Source: Siphonodentalium dalli
Lineage: Eukaryota; Mollusca; Scaphopoda; Gadilida; Siphonodentaliidae
Assembly: GCA_032622095.1 (NCBI GenBank)
Contig: CP136062.1
Location: 248,001-312,000, forward strand
Direction of reading: 5' to 3'
Length of the DNA stretch: 64,000 bases
In this document: one piece after another, positions 1 through 12,250 of the stretch
Numbering within the stretch: the stretch's first letter is position 1
Layout of the letters: the number at the start of each line of letters is the position of its first letter
Notes under the pieces: model-generated
Database searches by the model: none
The model's input: only the letters and a program-made list of their open reading frames with translations
Told to the model about the DNA's origin: nothing
Translations under genes and position numbers: made by a program

Positions 1-14
1 AGTTCTGTGTCATG

Positions 15-25
15 GGTTCATAACC
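15..25. other. GGTT-CAT-AACC dyad, repeated in each monomer
   Basis: A 4-bp inverted repeat, GGTT/AACC, flanks a 3-base CAT spacer. It is followed by AAC-CAA-GTT at 22-30, which shares the AAC. The arms could form only a very weak hairpin in single-stranded DNA or RNA. The element recurs every 56 bp through the window, with occasional arm changes: T24 gives AATC, A24 gives AAAC and A25 gives AACA. Any function as a protein-binding site is unproven. Confidence 0.6.
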
Positions 26-28
26 AAG

Positions 29-36
29 TTGATCAA
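29..36. other. TTGATCAA palindrome, repeated in each monomer
   Basis: A perfect 8-bp palindrome containing the BclI recognition sequence TGATCA and a GATC core. It occurs in nearly every unit, so BclI or a GATC-cutting enzyme should reduce the array to a 56-bp ladder. Exceptions are rare: GCTC at about 199 and 3110, GTAC at about 16435, GACC at about 9215, 17892 and 60965, GAAC at about 37827 and 42308, GTTT at about 48414, GATG at about 34972 and GATA at about 32955 and 62477. Confidence 0.85.
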
Positions 37-1082
37 TGAAAACATGGGCTGAGATGAGTTCTGTGTCATGGGTTCATAACCAAGTTGATCAATGAAAACA
101 TGGGCTGAGATGGGTTCTGAGTCATGGGTTCATAACCAAGTTGATCAATGAAAACATGGGCTGAGATGGGTTCTGTGTCATGGGTTCATAACCAAGTTGC
201 TCAATGAAAACATGGGCTGAGATGAGTTCTGTGTCATGGGTTCATAACCAAGTTGATCAATGAAAACATGGGCTGAGATGAGTTCTGTGTCATGGGTTCA
301 TAACCAAGTTGATCAATGAAAACATGGGCTGAGATGAGTTCTGTGTCATGGGTTCATAACCAAGTTGATCAATGAAAACATGGGCTGAGATGAGTTCTGT
401 GTCATGGGTTCATAACCAAGTTGATCAATGAAAACATTGGCTGAGATGAGTTCTGTGTCATGGGTTCATAACCAAGTTGATCAATGAAAACATGGGCTGA
501 GATGTGTTCTGTGTCATGGGTTCATAACCAATTTGATCAATGAAAACATGGGCTGAGACGAGTTCTGTGTCATGGGTTCATAACCAAGTTGATCAATGAA
601 AACATGGGCTGAGATGAGTTATGTGTCATGGGTTCATAACCAAGTTGATCAATGAAAACATGGGCTGAGATGAGTTCTGTGTCATGGGTTCATAACCAAG
701 TTGATCAATGAAGACATGGGCTGAGATTAGTTCTGTGTCATGGGTTCATAACCAAGTTGATCAATGAAAACATGGGCTGAGATGAGTTCTGTGTCATGGG
801 TTCATAACCAAGTTGATCAATGAAAACATGGGCTGAGATGAGTTCTGTGTCATGGGTTCATAACCAAGTTGATCAATGAAAACATGGGCTGAGATGAGTT
901 CTGTGTCATGGGTTCATAACCAAGTTGATCAATGAAAACGTGGGCTGAGATGAGTTCTGTGTCATGGGTTCATAACCAAGTTGATCAATGAAAACATGGG
1001 CTGAGATGAGTTCTGTGTCATGGGTTCATAACCAAGTTGATCAATGAAAACATGGGCTGAGATGAGTTCTGTGTCATGGGTT

Positions 1083-1083
1083 A
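1083..1083 (+). other. One-base deletion in monomer, shared with 3993
   Basis: GGGTTCATAACC is shortened to GGGTTATAACC by loss of C19, leaving a 55-bp unit. The same lesion occurs 2,911 bp downstream, after 3993, which marks the two blocks as copies. It is not in a homopolymer and is shared, so it is more likely a real variant than a base-calling error. Confidence 0.85.
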
Positions 1084-2282
1084 TAACCAAGTTGATCAAT
1101 GAAGACATGGGCTGAGATGAGTTCTGTGTCATGGGTTCATAACCAAGTTAATCAATGAAGACATGGGCTGAGATGAGTTCTGTGTCATGGGTTCATAACC
1201 AAGTTGATCAATGAAGACATGGGCTGAGATGAGTTCTGTGTCATGGGTTCATAACCAAGTTGATCAATGAAGACATGGGCTGAGATGAGTTCTGTGTCAT
1301 GGGTTCATAACCAAGTTGATCAATGAAAACATGGGCTGAGATGAGTTCTGTGTCATGGGTTCATAACCAATTTGATCAATGAAAACATGGGCTGAGATGA
1401 GTTCTGTGTCATGAGTTCATAACCAAGTTGATCAATGAAAACATGGGCTCAGATGAGTTCTGTGTCATGGGTTCATAACCAAGTTGATCAATGAAAACAT
1501 GGGCTGAGATGAGTTCTGTGTCATGGGTTCATAACCAAGTTGATCAATGAAGACATGGGCTGATATGAGTTCCATGTCATGGGTTCATAACCAAGTTGAT
1601 CAATGAAAACGTGGGCTGAGATGAGTTCTGTGTCATGGGTTCATAACCAAGTTGATCAATGAAGACATGGGCTGAGATGAGTTCTGTGTCATGGGTTCAT
1701 AACCAAGTTGATCAATGAAAACATGGGCTGAGATGAGTTCTGTGTCATGGGTTCATAACCAAGTTGATCAATGAAGACATGGGCTGAGATGAGTTCTGTG
1801 CCATGGGTTCATAACCAAGTTGATCAATGAAGACATGGGCTGAGATGAGTTCTGTGTCATGGGTTCATAACCAAGTTGATCAATGAAGACATGGGCTGAG
1901 ATGAGTTCTCTGTCATGGGTTCATAACCAAGTTGATCAATGAAAACATGGGCTGAGATGAGTTCTGTGTCATGGGTTCATAACCAAGTTGATCAATGAAA
2001 ACATGGGCTGAGATGAGTTCTGTGTCATGGGTTCATAACCAAGTTGATCAATGAAGACATGGGCTGAGATGAGTTCTGTGTCATGGGTTCATAACCAAGT
2101 TGATCAATGAAAACATGGGCTGAGATGAGTTCTGTGTCATGGGTTCATAACCAAGTTGATCAATGAAAACGTGGGCTGAGATGAGTTCTGTGCCATGGGT
2201 TCATAACCAAGTTGATCAATGAAAACATGGGCTGAGATGAGTTCTGTGTCATGGGTTCATAACCAAGTTGATCAATGAAAAC

Positions 2283-2838
2283 ATGGGCTGAGATGAGTTC
2301 TGTGTCATGGGTTCATAACCAAGTTGATCAATGAAAACATGGGCTGAGATGAGTTCTGTGTCATGGGTTCATAACCAATTTGATCAATGAAAACATGGGC
2401 TGAGATGAGTTCTGTGTCATGAGTTCATAACCAAGTTGATCAATGAAAACATGGGCTCAGATGAGTTCTGTGTCATGGGTTCATAACCAAGTTGATCAAT
2501 GAAAACATGGGCTGAGATGAGTTCTGTGTCATGGGTTCATAACCAAGTTGATCAATGAAGACATGGGCTGATATGAGTTCTGTGTCATGGGTTCATAACC
2601 AAGTTGATCAATGAAAACGTGGGCTGAGATGAGTTCTGTGTCATGGGTTCATAACCAAGTTGATCAATGAAGACATGGGCTGAGATGAGTTCTGTGTCAT
2701 GGGTTCATAACCAAGTTGATCAATGAAAACATGGGCTGAGATGAGTTCTGTGTCATGGGTTCATAACCAAGTTGATCAATGAAGACATGGGCTGAGATGA
2801 GTTCTGTGCCATGGGTTCATAACCAAGTTGATCAATGA
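2283..2838 (+). repeat. 18-monomer-offset internal duplicate of 1275-1830
   Basis: Markers of 1275-1830 recur 1,008 bp (18 monomers) downstream: T28 at 1371/2379, a GAGTTCATAACC unit near 1413/2421, C51 (GGCTCAG) near 1448/2456, T53 (CTGATATG) near 1561/2569 and C10 (GTGCCATGG) near 1800/2808. The TTCCATG change at 1571 is absent from this copy, so either it arose after the duplication or this copy lost it. The block is nested inside the 52-monomer unit. Confidence 0.75.
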
Positions 2839-2911
2839 AAACATGGGCTGAGATGAGTTCTGTGTCATGGGTTCATAACCAAGTTGATCAATGAAAACAT
2901 GGGCTGAGATG

Positions 2912-4741
2912 AGTTCTGTGTCATGGGTTCATAACCAAGTTGATCAATGAAAACATGGGCTGAGATGAGTTCTGTGTCATGGGTTCATAACCAAGTTGAT
3001 CAATGAAAACATGGGCTGAGATGGGTTCTGAGTCATGGGTTCATAACCAAGTTGATCAATGAAAACATGGGCTGAGATGGGTTCTGTGTCATGGGTTCAT
3101 AACCAAGTTGCTCAATGAAAACATGGGCTGAGATGAGTTCTGTGTCATGGGTTCATAACCAAGTTGATCAATGAAAACATGGGCTGAGATGAGTTCTGTG
3201 TCATGGGTTCATAACCAAGTTGATCAATGAAAACATGGGCTGAGATGAGTTCTGTGTCATGGGTTCATAACCAAGTTGATCAATGAAAACATGGGCTGAG
3301 ATGAGTTCTGTGTCATGGGTTCATAACCAAGTTGATCAATGAAAACATTGGCTGAGATGAGTTCTGTGTCATGGGTTCATAACCAAGTTGATCAATGAAA
3401 ACATGGGCTGAGATGAGTTCTGTGTCATGGGTTCATAACCAATTTGATCAATGAAAACATGGGCTGAGACGAGTTCTGTGTCATGGGTTCATAACCAAGT
3501 TGATCAATGAAAACATGGGCTGAGATGAGTTATGTGTCATGGGTTCATAACCAAGTTGATCAATGAAAACATGGGCTGAGATGAGTTCTGTGTCATGGGT
3601 TCATAACCAAGTTGATCAATGAAGACATGGGCTGAGATGAGTTCTGTGTCATGGGTTCATAACCAAGTTGATCAATGAAAACATGGGCTGAGATGAGTTC
3701 TGTGTCATGGGTTCATAACCAAGTTGATCAATGAAAACATGGGCTGAGATGAGTTCTGTGTCATGGGTTCATAACCAAGTTGATCAATGAAAACATGGGC
3801 TGAGATGAGTTCTGTGTCATGGGTTCATAACCAAGTTGATCAATGAAAACGTGGGCTGAGATGAGTTCTGTGTCATGGGTTCATAACCAAGTTGATCAAT
3901 GAAAACATGGGCTGAGATGAGTTCTGTGTCATGGGTTCATAACCAAGTTGATCAATGAAAACATGGGCTGAGATGAGTTCTGTGTCATGGGTTATAACCA
4001 AGTTGATCAATGAAGACATGGGCTGAGATGAGTTCTGTGTCATGGGTTCATAACCAAGTTAATCAATGAAGACATGGGCTGAGATGAGTTCTGTGTCATG
4101 GGTTCATAACCAAGTTGATCAATGAAGACATGGGCTGAGATGAGTTCTGTGTCATGGGTTCATAACCAAGTTGATCAATGAAGACATGGGCTGAGATGAG
4201 TTCTGTGTCATGGGTTCATAACCAAGTTGATCAATGAAAACATGGGCTGAGATGAGTTCTGTGTCATGGGTTCATAACCAATTTGATCAATGAAAACATG
4301 GGCTGAGATGAGTTCTGTGTCATGAGTTCATAACCAAGTTGATCAATGAAAACATGGGCTCAGATGAGTTCTGTGTCATGGGTTCATAACCAAGTTGATC
4401 AATGAAAACATGGGCTGAGATGAGTTCTGTGTCATGGGTTCATAACCAAGTTGATCAATGAAGACATGGGCTGATATGAGTTCCATGTCATGGGTTCATA
4501 ACCAAGTTGATCAATGAAAACGTGGGCTGAGATGAGTTCTGTGTCATGGGTTCATAACCAAGTTGATCAATGAAGACATGGGCTGAGATGAGTTCTGTGT
4601 CATGGGTTCATAACCAAGTTGATCAATGAAAACATGGGCTGAGATGAGTTCTGTGTCATGGGTTCATAACCAAGTTGATCAATGAAGACATGGGCTGAGA
4701 TGAGTTCTGTGCCATGGGTTCATAACCAAGTTGATCAATGA
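2912..4741 (+). repeat. 52-monomer higher-order repeat, copy 2
   Basis: Second copy of the block at 1-1830, including the shared one-base deletion after 3993 (GGGTTATAACC instead of GGGTTCATAACC). The deletion therefore predates the duplication. The 1,081 bp between copies (1831-2911) belong to the same 52-monomer period, but no second full copy is present after 4741, where a different 32-monomer pattern begins. Confidence 0.85.
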
Positions 4742-6506
4742 AAACATGGGCTGAGATGAGTTCTGTGTCATGGGTTCATAACCAAGTTGATCAATGAAAA
4801 CATGGGCTGAGATGAGATCTGTGTCATGGGTTCATAACCAAGTTGATCAATGAAAACATGGGCTGAGATGAGTTCTGTGTCATGGGTTCATAACCAAGTT
4901 GATCAATGAAAACATGGGCTGAGATGAGTTCTGTGTCATGGGTTCATAACCAAGTTGATCAATGAAAACATGGGCTGAGATGGGTTCTGAGTCATGGGTT
5001 CATAACCAAGTTGATCAATGAAAACATGGGCTGAGATGGGTTCTGTGTCATGGGTTCATAACCAAGTTGATCAATGAAAACATGGGCTGAGATGAGTTCT
5101 GTGTCATGGGTTCATAACCAAGTTGATCAATGAAAACATGGGCTGAGATGAGTTCTGTGTCATGGGTTCATAACCAAGTTGATCAATGAAAACATGGGCT
5201 GAGATGAGTTCTGTGTCATGGGTTCATAACCAAGTTGATCAATGAAAACATGGGCTGAGATGAGTTCTGTGTCATGGGTTCATAACCAAGTTGATCAATG
5301 AAGACATGGGCTGAGATGAGTTCTGTGTCATGGGTTCATAACCAAGTTGATCAATGAAAACATGGGCTGAGATGAGTTCTGTGTCATGGGTTCATAACCA
5401 AGTTGATCAATGAAAACATGGGCTGAGATGAGTTCCGTGTCATGGGTTCATAACCAAGTTGATCAATGAAGACATGGGCTGAGATGAGTTCTGTGTCATG
5501 GGTTCATAACCAAGTTGATCAATGAAAACATGGGCTGAGATGAGTTCTGTGTCATGGGTTCATAACCAAGTTGATCAATGAAGACATGGGCTGAGATGAG
5601 TTCTGTGTCATGGGTTCATAACCAAGTTGATCAATGAAAACATGGGCTGAGATACGTTCCGTGTCATGGGTTCATAACCAAGTTAATCAATGAAAACATG
5701 GGCTGAGATGAGTTCTGTGTCATGGGTTCATAACCAAGTTGATCAATGAAAACATGGGCTGAGATGAGTTCTGTGTCATGGGTTCATAACCAAGTTGATC
5801 AATGAAAACATGGGCTGAGATGAGTTCTGTGTCATGGGTTCATAACCAAGTTGATCAATGAAAACATGGGCTGAGATGAGTTCTGTGTCATGGGTTCATA
5901 ACCAAGTTGATCAATGAAAACATGGGCTGAGATGAGTTCTGTGTCATGGGTTCATAACCAAGTTGATCAATGAAAACATGGGCTGAGATGAGTTCTGTGT
6001 CATGGGTTCATAACCAAGTTGATCAATGAAAACATGGGCTGAGATGAGTTCTGTGTCATGGGTTCATAACCAAGTTGATCAATGAAGACATGGGCTGAGA
6101 TGAGTTCTGTGTCATGGGTTCATAACCAAGTTGATCAATGAAAACATGGGCTGAGATGAGTTCTGTGTCATGGGTTCATAACCAAGTTGATCAATGAAAA
6201 CGTGGGCTGAGATGAGTTCTGTGTCATGGGTTCATAACCAAGTTGATCAATGAAGACATGGGCTGAGATGAGTTCTGTGTCATGGGTTCATAACCAAGTT
6301 GATCAATGAAAACATGGGCTGAGATGAGTTCTGAGTCATGGGTTCATAACCAAGTTGATCAATGAAAACATGGGCTGAGATGGGTTCTGTGTCATGGGTT
6401 CATAACCAAGTTGATCAATGAAAACATGGGCTGAGATGAGTTCTGTGTCATGGGTTCATAATCAAGTTGATCAATGAAAACATGGGCTGAGATGAGTTCT
6501 GTGTCA
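4715..6506 (+). repeat. 32-monomer (1,792-bp) higher-order repeat, copy 1
   Basis: Directly followed by a second copy at an offset of exactly 1,792 bp. Shared markers are the A3 unit (GAGATCT, a BglII site) near 4815/6607, G1 plus A8 (GGGTTCTGAGTC) at 4982/6774, the unit GATACGTTCCG at 5651/7443 followed by A31, and A8 alone near 6331/8123. The left boundary is placed where a C10 unit at 4711 has no counterpart at 6503. Confidence 0.85.
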
Positions 6507-8390
6507 TGGGTTCATAACCAAGTTGATCAATGAAAACATGGGCTGAGATGAGTTCTGTGTCATGGGTTCATAACCAAGTTGATCAATGAAAACATGGGCT
6601 GAGATGAGATCTGTGTCATGGGTTCATAACCAAGTTGATCAATGAAAACATGGGCTGAGATGAGTTCTGTGTCATGGGTTCATAACCATGTTGATCAATG
6701 AAAACATGGGCTGAGATGAGTTCTGTGTCATGGGTTCATAACCAAGTTGATCAATGAAAACATGGGCTGAGATGGGTTCTGAGTCATGGGTTCATAACCA
6801 AGTTGATCAATGAAAACATGGGCTGAGATGGGTTCTGTGTCATGGGTTCATAACCAAGTTGATCAATGAAAACATGGGCTGAGATGAGTTCTGTGTCATG
6901 GGTTCATAACCAAGTTGATCAATGAAAACATGGGCTGAGATGAGTTCTGTGTCATGGGTTCATAACCAAGTTGATCAATGAAAACATGGGCTGAGATGAG
7001 TTCTGTGTCATGGGTTCATAACCAAGTTGATCAATGAAAACATGGGCTGAGATGAGTTCTGTGTCATGGGTTCATAACCAAGTTGATCAATGAAGACATG
7101 GGCTGAGATGAGTTCTGTGTCATGGGTTCATAACCAAGTTGATCAATGAAAACATGGGCTGAGATGAGTTCTGTGTCATGGGTTCATAACCAAGTTGATC
7201 AATGAAAACATGGGCTGAGATGAGTTCCGTGTCATGGGTTCATAACCAAGTTGATCAATGAAGACATGGGCTGAGATGAGTTCTGTGTCATGGGTTCATA
7301 ACCAAGTTGATCAATGAAAACATGGGCTGAGATGAGTTCTGTGTCATGGGTTCATAACCAAGTTGATCAATGAAGACATGGGCTGAGATGAGTTCTGTGT
7401 CATGGGTTCATAACCAAGTTGATCAATGAAAACATGGGCTGAGATACGTTCCGTGTCATGGGTTCATAACCAAGTTAATCAATGAAAACATGGGCTGAGA
7501 TGAGTTCTGTGTCATGGGTTCATAACCAAGTTGATCAATGAAAACATGGGCTGAGATGAGTTCTGTGTCATGGGTTCATAACCAAGTTGATCAATGAAAA
7601 CATGGGCTGAGATGAGTTCTGTGTCATGGGTTCATAACCAAGTTGATCAATGAAAACATGGGCTCAGATGAGTTCTGTGTCATGGGTTCATAACCAAGTT
7701 GATCAATGAAAACATGGGCTGAGATGAGTTCTGTGTCATGGGTTCATAACCAAGTTGATCAATGAAAACATGGGCTGAGATGAGTTCTGTGTCATGGGTT
7801 CATAACCAAGTTGATCAATGAAAACATGGGCTGAGATGAGTTCTGTGTCATGGGTTCATAACCAAGTTGATCAATGAAGACATGGGCTGAGATGAGTTCT
7901 GTGTCATGGGTTCATAACCAAGTTGATCAATGAAAACATGGGCTGAGATGAGTTCTGTGTCATGGGTTCATAACCAAGTTGATCAATGAAAACGTGGGCT
8001 GAGATGAGTTCTGTGTCATGGGTTCATAACCAAGTTGATCAATGAAGACATGGGCTGAGATGAGTTCTGTGTCATGGGTTCATAACCAAGTTGATCAATG
8101 AAAACATGGGCTGAGATGAGTTCTGAGTCATGGGTTCATAACCAAGTTGATCAATGAAAACATGGGCTGAGATGGGTTCTGTGTCATGGGTTCATAACCA
8201 AGTTGATCAATGAAAACATGGGCTGAGATGAGTTCTGTGTCATGGGTTCATAATCAAGTTGATCAATGAAAACATGGGCTGAGATGAGTTCTGTGTCATG
8301 GGTTCATAACCAAGTTGATCAATGAAAACATGGGCTGAGATGAGTTCTGTGTCATGGGTTCATAACCAAGTTGATCAATGAAAACATGGG
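6507..8390 (+). repeat. 32-monomer higher-order repeat, copy 2
   Basis: Tandem copy of 4715-6506, extending slightly into a third period: T24 (ATAATCAAG) at 6459 recurs at 8251. Copy-specific changes include CCATGTTG near 6689 and C51 (GGCTCAG) near 7664. No indel separates the copies, so the offset is exactly 32 x 56. Confidence 0.85.
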
Positions 8391-10410
8391 CTGAGATGAG
8401 TTCTGTGTCATGGGTTCATAACCAAGTTGATCAATGAAGACATGGGCTGAGATGAGTTCTGTGTCATGGGTTCATAACCAAGTTGATCAATGAAAACTTG
8501 GGCTGAGATGAGTTCTGTGTCATGGGTTCATAACCAATTTGATCAATGAAAACATGGGCTGAGATGAGTTCTGTGTCATGGGTTCATAACCAAGTTGATC
8601 AATGAAAACATGGGCTGAGATGAGTTCTGTGTCATGGGTTCATAACCAAGTTGATCAATGAAAACATGGGCTGAGATGAGTTCTGTGTCATGGGTTCATA
8701 ACCAAGTTGATCAATGAAGACATGGGCTGAGATGAGTTCTGTGTCATGGGTTCATAACCAAGTTGATCAATGAAAACATGGGCTGAGATGAGTTCTGTGT
8801 CATGGGTTCATAACCAAGTTGATCAATGAAAACATGGGCTGAGATGGGTTCTGAGTCATGGGTTCATAACCAAGTTGATCAATGAAAACATGGGCTGAGA
8901 TGGGTTCTGTGTCATGGGTTCATAACCTAGTTGATCAATGAAAACATGGGCTGAGATGAGTTCTGTGTCATGGGTTCATAACCAAGTTGATCAATGAAAA
9001 CATGGGCTGAGATGAGTTCTGTGTCATGGGTTCATAACCAAGTTGATCAATGAAAACATGGGCTGAGATGAGTTCTGTGTCATGGGTTCATAACCAAGTT
9101 GATCAATGAAAACATGGGCTGAGATGAGTTCTGTGTCATGGGTTCATAACCAAGTTGATCAATGAAAACATGGGCTGAGATGAGTTCTGTGTCATGGGTT
9201 CATAACCAAGTTGACCAATGAAAACATGGGCTGAGATGGGTTCTGAGTCATGGGTTCATAACCAAGTTGATCAATGAAAACATGGGCTGAGATGGGTTCT
9301 GTGTCATGGGTTCATAACCAATTTGATCAATGAAAACATGGGCTGAGACGAGTTCTGTGTCATGGGTTCATAACCAAGTTGATCAATGAAAACATGGGCT
9401 GAGATGAGTTCTGTGTCATGGGTTCATAACCAAGTTGATCAATGAAAACATGGGCTGAGATGAGTTCTGTGTCATGGGTTCATAACCAAGTTGATCAATG
9501 AAAACATGGGCTGAGATGAGTTCTGTGTCATGGGTTCATAACCAAGTTGATCAATGAAAACGTGGGCTGAGATGAGTTCTGTGTCATGGGTTCATAACCA
9601 AGTTGATCAATGAAAACATGGGCTGAGATGAGTTCTGTGTCATGGGTTCATAACCAAGTTGATCAATGAAGACATGGGCTGAGATGAGTTCTGTGTCATG
9701 GGTTCATAACCAAGTTGATCAATGAAGACATGGGCTGAGATGAGTTCTGTGTCATGGGTTCATAACCAAGTTAATCAATGAAGACATGGGCTGAGATGAG
9801 TTCTGTGTCATGGGTTCATAACCAAGTTGATCAATGAAGACATGGGCTGAGATGAGTTCTGTGTCATGGGTTCATAACCAAGTTGATCAATGAAGACATG
9901 GGCTGAGATGAGTTCTGTGTCATGGGTTCATAACCAAGTTGATCAATGAAGACATGGGCTGAGATGAGTTATGTGTCATGGGTTCATAACCAAGTTGATC
10001 AATGAAGACATGGGCTGAGATGAGTTCTGTGTCATGGGTTCATAACCAAGTTGATCAATGAAGACATGGGCTGAGATGAGTTCTGTGTCATGGGTTCATA
10101 ACCAAGTTGATCAATGAAGACATGGGCTGAGATGAGTTCTGTGTCATGGGTTCATAACCAAGTTGATCAATGAAAACATGGGCTGAGATGAGTTCTGTGT
10201 CATGGGTTCATAACCAAGTTGATCAATGAAAACATGGGCTGAGATGAGTTCTGTGTCATGGGTTCATAACCAAGTTGATCAATGAAGACATGGGCTGAGA
10301 TGAGTTCTGTGTCATGGGTTCATAACCAAGTTGATCAATGAAAACATGGGCTGAGATGAGTTCTGTGTCATGGGTTCATAACCAAGTTGATCAATGAAAA
10401 CGTGGGCTGA
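7150..10410 (+). repeat. 3.3-kb block, upstream copy of 107-monomer pair
   Basis: This block recurs about 5,992 bp (107 monomers) downstream. Paired markers are TTCC at 7225/13217, GATACG at 7443 against GATGCG at 13434, T24 at 8251/14242, G1+A8 near 8863/14836, T28+C55 near 9311/15302, G44 (ACGTGGG) at 9561/15552, the run of G41 units at 9.67-10.13 kb against 15.66-16.12 kb, and G44 near 10401/16391. It overlaps copy 2 of the 32-monomer repeat, so the 107-monomer event came later or copied across it. Confidence 0.8.
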
Positions 10411-11429
10411 GATGAGTTCTGTGCCATGGGTTCATAACCAAGTTGATCAATGAAAACATGGGCTGAGATGAGTTCTGTGTCATGGGTTCATAACCAAGTT
10501 GATCAATGAAAACATGGGCTGAGATGAGTTCTGTGTCATGGGTTCATAACCAAGTTGATCAATGAAAACATGGGCTGAGATGAGTTCTGTGTCATGGGTT
10601 CATAACCAAGTTGATCAATGAAAACATGGGCTGAGATGAGTTCTGTGTCATGGGTTCATAACCAAGTTGATCAATGAAAACATGGGCTGAGATGAGTTCC
10701 GTGTCATGGGTTCATAACCAAGTTGATCAATGAAGACATGGGCTGAGATGAGTTCTGTGTCATGGGTTCATAACCAAGTTGATCAATGAAAACATGGGCT
10801 GAGATGAGTTCTGTGTCATGGGTTCATAACCAAGTTGATCAATGAAGACATGGGCTGAGATGAGTTCTCTGTCATGGGTTCATAACCAAGTTGATCAATG
10901 AAAACATGGGCTGAGATGAGTTCTGTGTCATGGGTTCATAACCAAGTTGATCAATGAAAACATGGGCTGAGATGAGTTCTGTGTCATGGGTTCATAACCA
11001 AGTTGATCAATGAAGACATGGGCTGAGATGAGTTCTGTGTCATGGGTTCATAACCAAGTTGATCAATGAAAACATGGGCTGAGATGAGTTCTGTGTCATG
11101 GGTTCATAACCAAGTTGATCAATGAAAACGTGGGCTGAGATGAGTTCTGTGTCATGGGTTCATAACCAAGTTGATCAATGAAAACATGGGCTGAGATGAG
11201 TTCTGTGTCATGGGTTCATAACCAAGTTGATCAATGAAAACATGGGCTGAGATGAGTTCTGTGTCATGGGTTCATAACCAAGTTGATCAATGAAGACATG
11301 GGCTGAGATGAGTTCTGTGTCATGGGATCATAACCAAGTTAATCAATGAAGACATGGGCTGAGATGAGTTCTGTGTCATGGGTTCATAACCAAGTTGATC
11401 AATGAAGACATGGGCTGAGATGAGTTCTG

Positions 11430-12250
11430 TGTCATGGGTTCATAACCAAGTTGATCAATGAAAACATGGGCTGAGATGAGTTCTGTGTCATGGGTTCATA
11501 ACCAAGTTGATCAATGAAGACATGGGCTGAGATGAGTTCTGTGTCATGGGTTCATAACCAAGTTGATCAATGAAAACATGGGCTGAGATGAGTTCTGTGT
11601 CATGGGTTCATAACCAAGTTGATCAATGAAAACATGGGCTGAGATGGGTTCTGAGTCATGGGTTCATAACCAAGTTGATCAATGAAAACATGGGCTGAGA
11701 TGGGTTCTGTGTCATGGGTTCATAACCTAGTTGATCAATGAAAACATGGGCTGAGATGAGTTCTGTGTCATGGGTTCATAACCAAGTTGATCAATGAAAA
11801 CATGGGCTGAGATGAGTTCTGTGTCATGGGTTCATAACCAAGTTGATCAATGAAAACATGGGCTGAGATGAGTTCTGTGTCATGGGTTCATAACCAAGTT
11901 GATCAATGAAAACATGGGCTGAGATGAGTTCTGTGTCATGGGTTCATAACCAAGTTGATCAATGAAAACATGGGCTGAGATGAGATCTGTGTCATGGGTT
12001 CATAACCAAGTTGATCAATGAAAACATGGGCTGAGATGGGTTCTGAGTCATGGGTTCATAACCAAGTTGATCAATGAAAACATGGGCTGAGATGGGTTCT
12101 GTGTCATGGGTTCATAACCAATTTGATCAATGAAAACATGGGCTGAGACGAGTTCTGTGTCATGGGTTCATAACCAAGTTGATCAATGAAAACATGGGCT
12201 GAGATGAGTTCTGTGTCATGGGTTCATAACCAAGTTGATCAATGAAAACA
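11430..12250 (+). repeat. 50-monomer-offset copy of 8630-9450
   Basis: Markers lie exactly 2,800 bp (50 monomers) apart: G1+A8 near 8863/11663, the rare CATAACCTAG unit at 8921/11721, a second G1+A8 unit near 9239/12039, and T28 followed by C55 near 9320/12120. Similarity ends near 12.25 kb, because the G44 unit at 9561 has no counterpart at 12361. CATAACCTAG is missing from the 107-monomer copy near 14912, so that change and the 50-monomer copying probably came after the 107-monomer event, or it was overwritten there. Confidence 0.75.

Larger units (their letters stand above)
1..56 (+). repeat. Reference monomer (first complete unit)
   Basis: This unit matches the apparent consensus at every position and sets the numbering used here. 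It contains two CATGGG hexamers (11-16 and 43-48) and two AGTT tetramers (1-4 and 27-30). Forward stop codons begin at 21 (TAA), 30, 37, 50 and 55 (TGA), covering all three frames within one unit. On the reverse strand three TGA codons per unit, combined with the frame change of 56 bp, close every frame within about 120 nt. The G-rich strand is the one given. Confidence 0.95.
1..1830 (+). repeat. 52-monomer higher-order repeat, copy 1 (right end)
   Basis: This block matches 2912-4741 at an offset of 2,911 bp, which is 52 monomers less one base. Shared rare markers are C32 (GCTC) at 200, ATTGGC near 436, T28 and C55 near 530-560, the one-base deletion at 1082, A31 near 1150, T28 near 1371, and the T53 unit followed by TTCCATG near 1562. 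Differences are few: T1 near 505 and T56 near 727 occur only in this copy. The left end may lie outside the window. The right end is set where copies diverge, near 1831/4742. Confidence 0.85.

Noticed and set aside
1-25. Hormone-receptor half-sites (AGTTCT, GGTTCA)
   Set aside because: These hexamers occur in each unit, but without a properly spaced second half-site. Short matches of this kind are expected by chance.
1-56. CENP-B box
   Set aside because: The box needs CpG-containing TTCG and CGGG cores. The consensus has no CpG, and none of the CpG variants builds that motif.
529-535. TCF/LEF-like TTTGATC in T28 units
   Set aside because: It arises from a single G to T change beside the GATC core and is present only in some units of the left domain. 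Nothing else supports a regulatory role.
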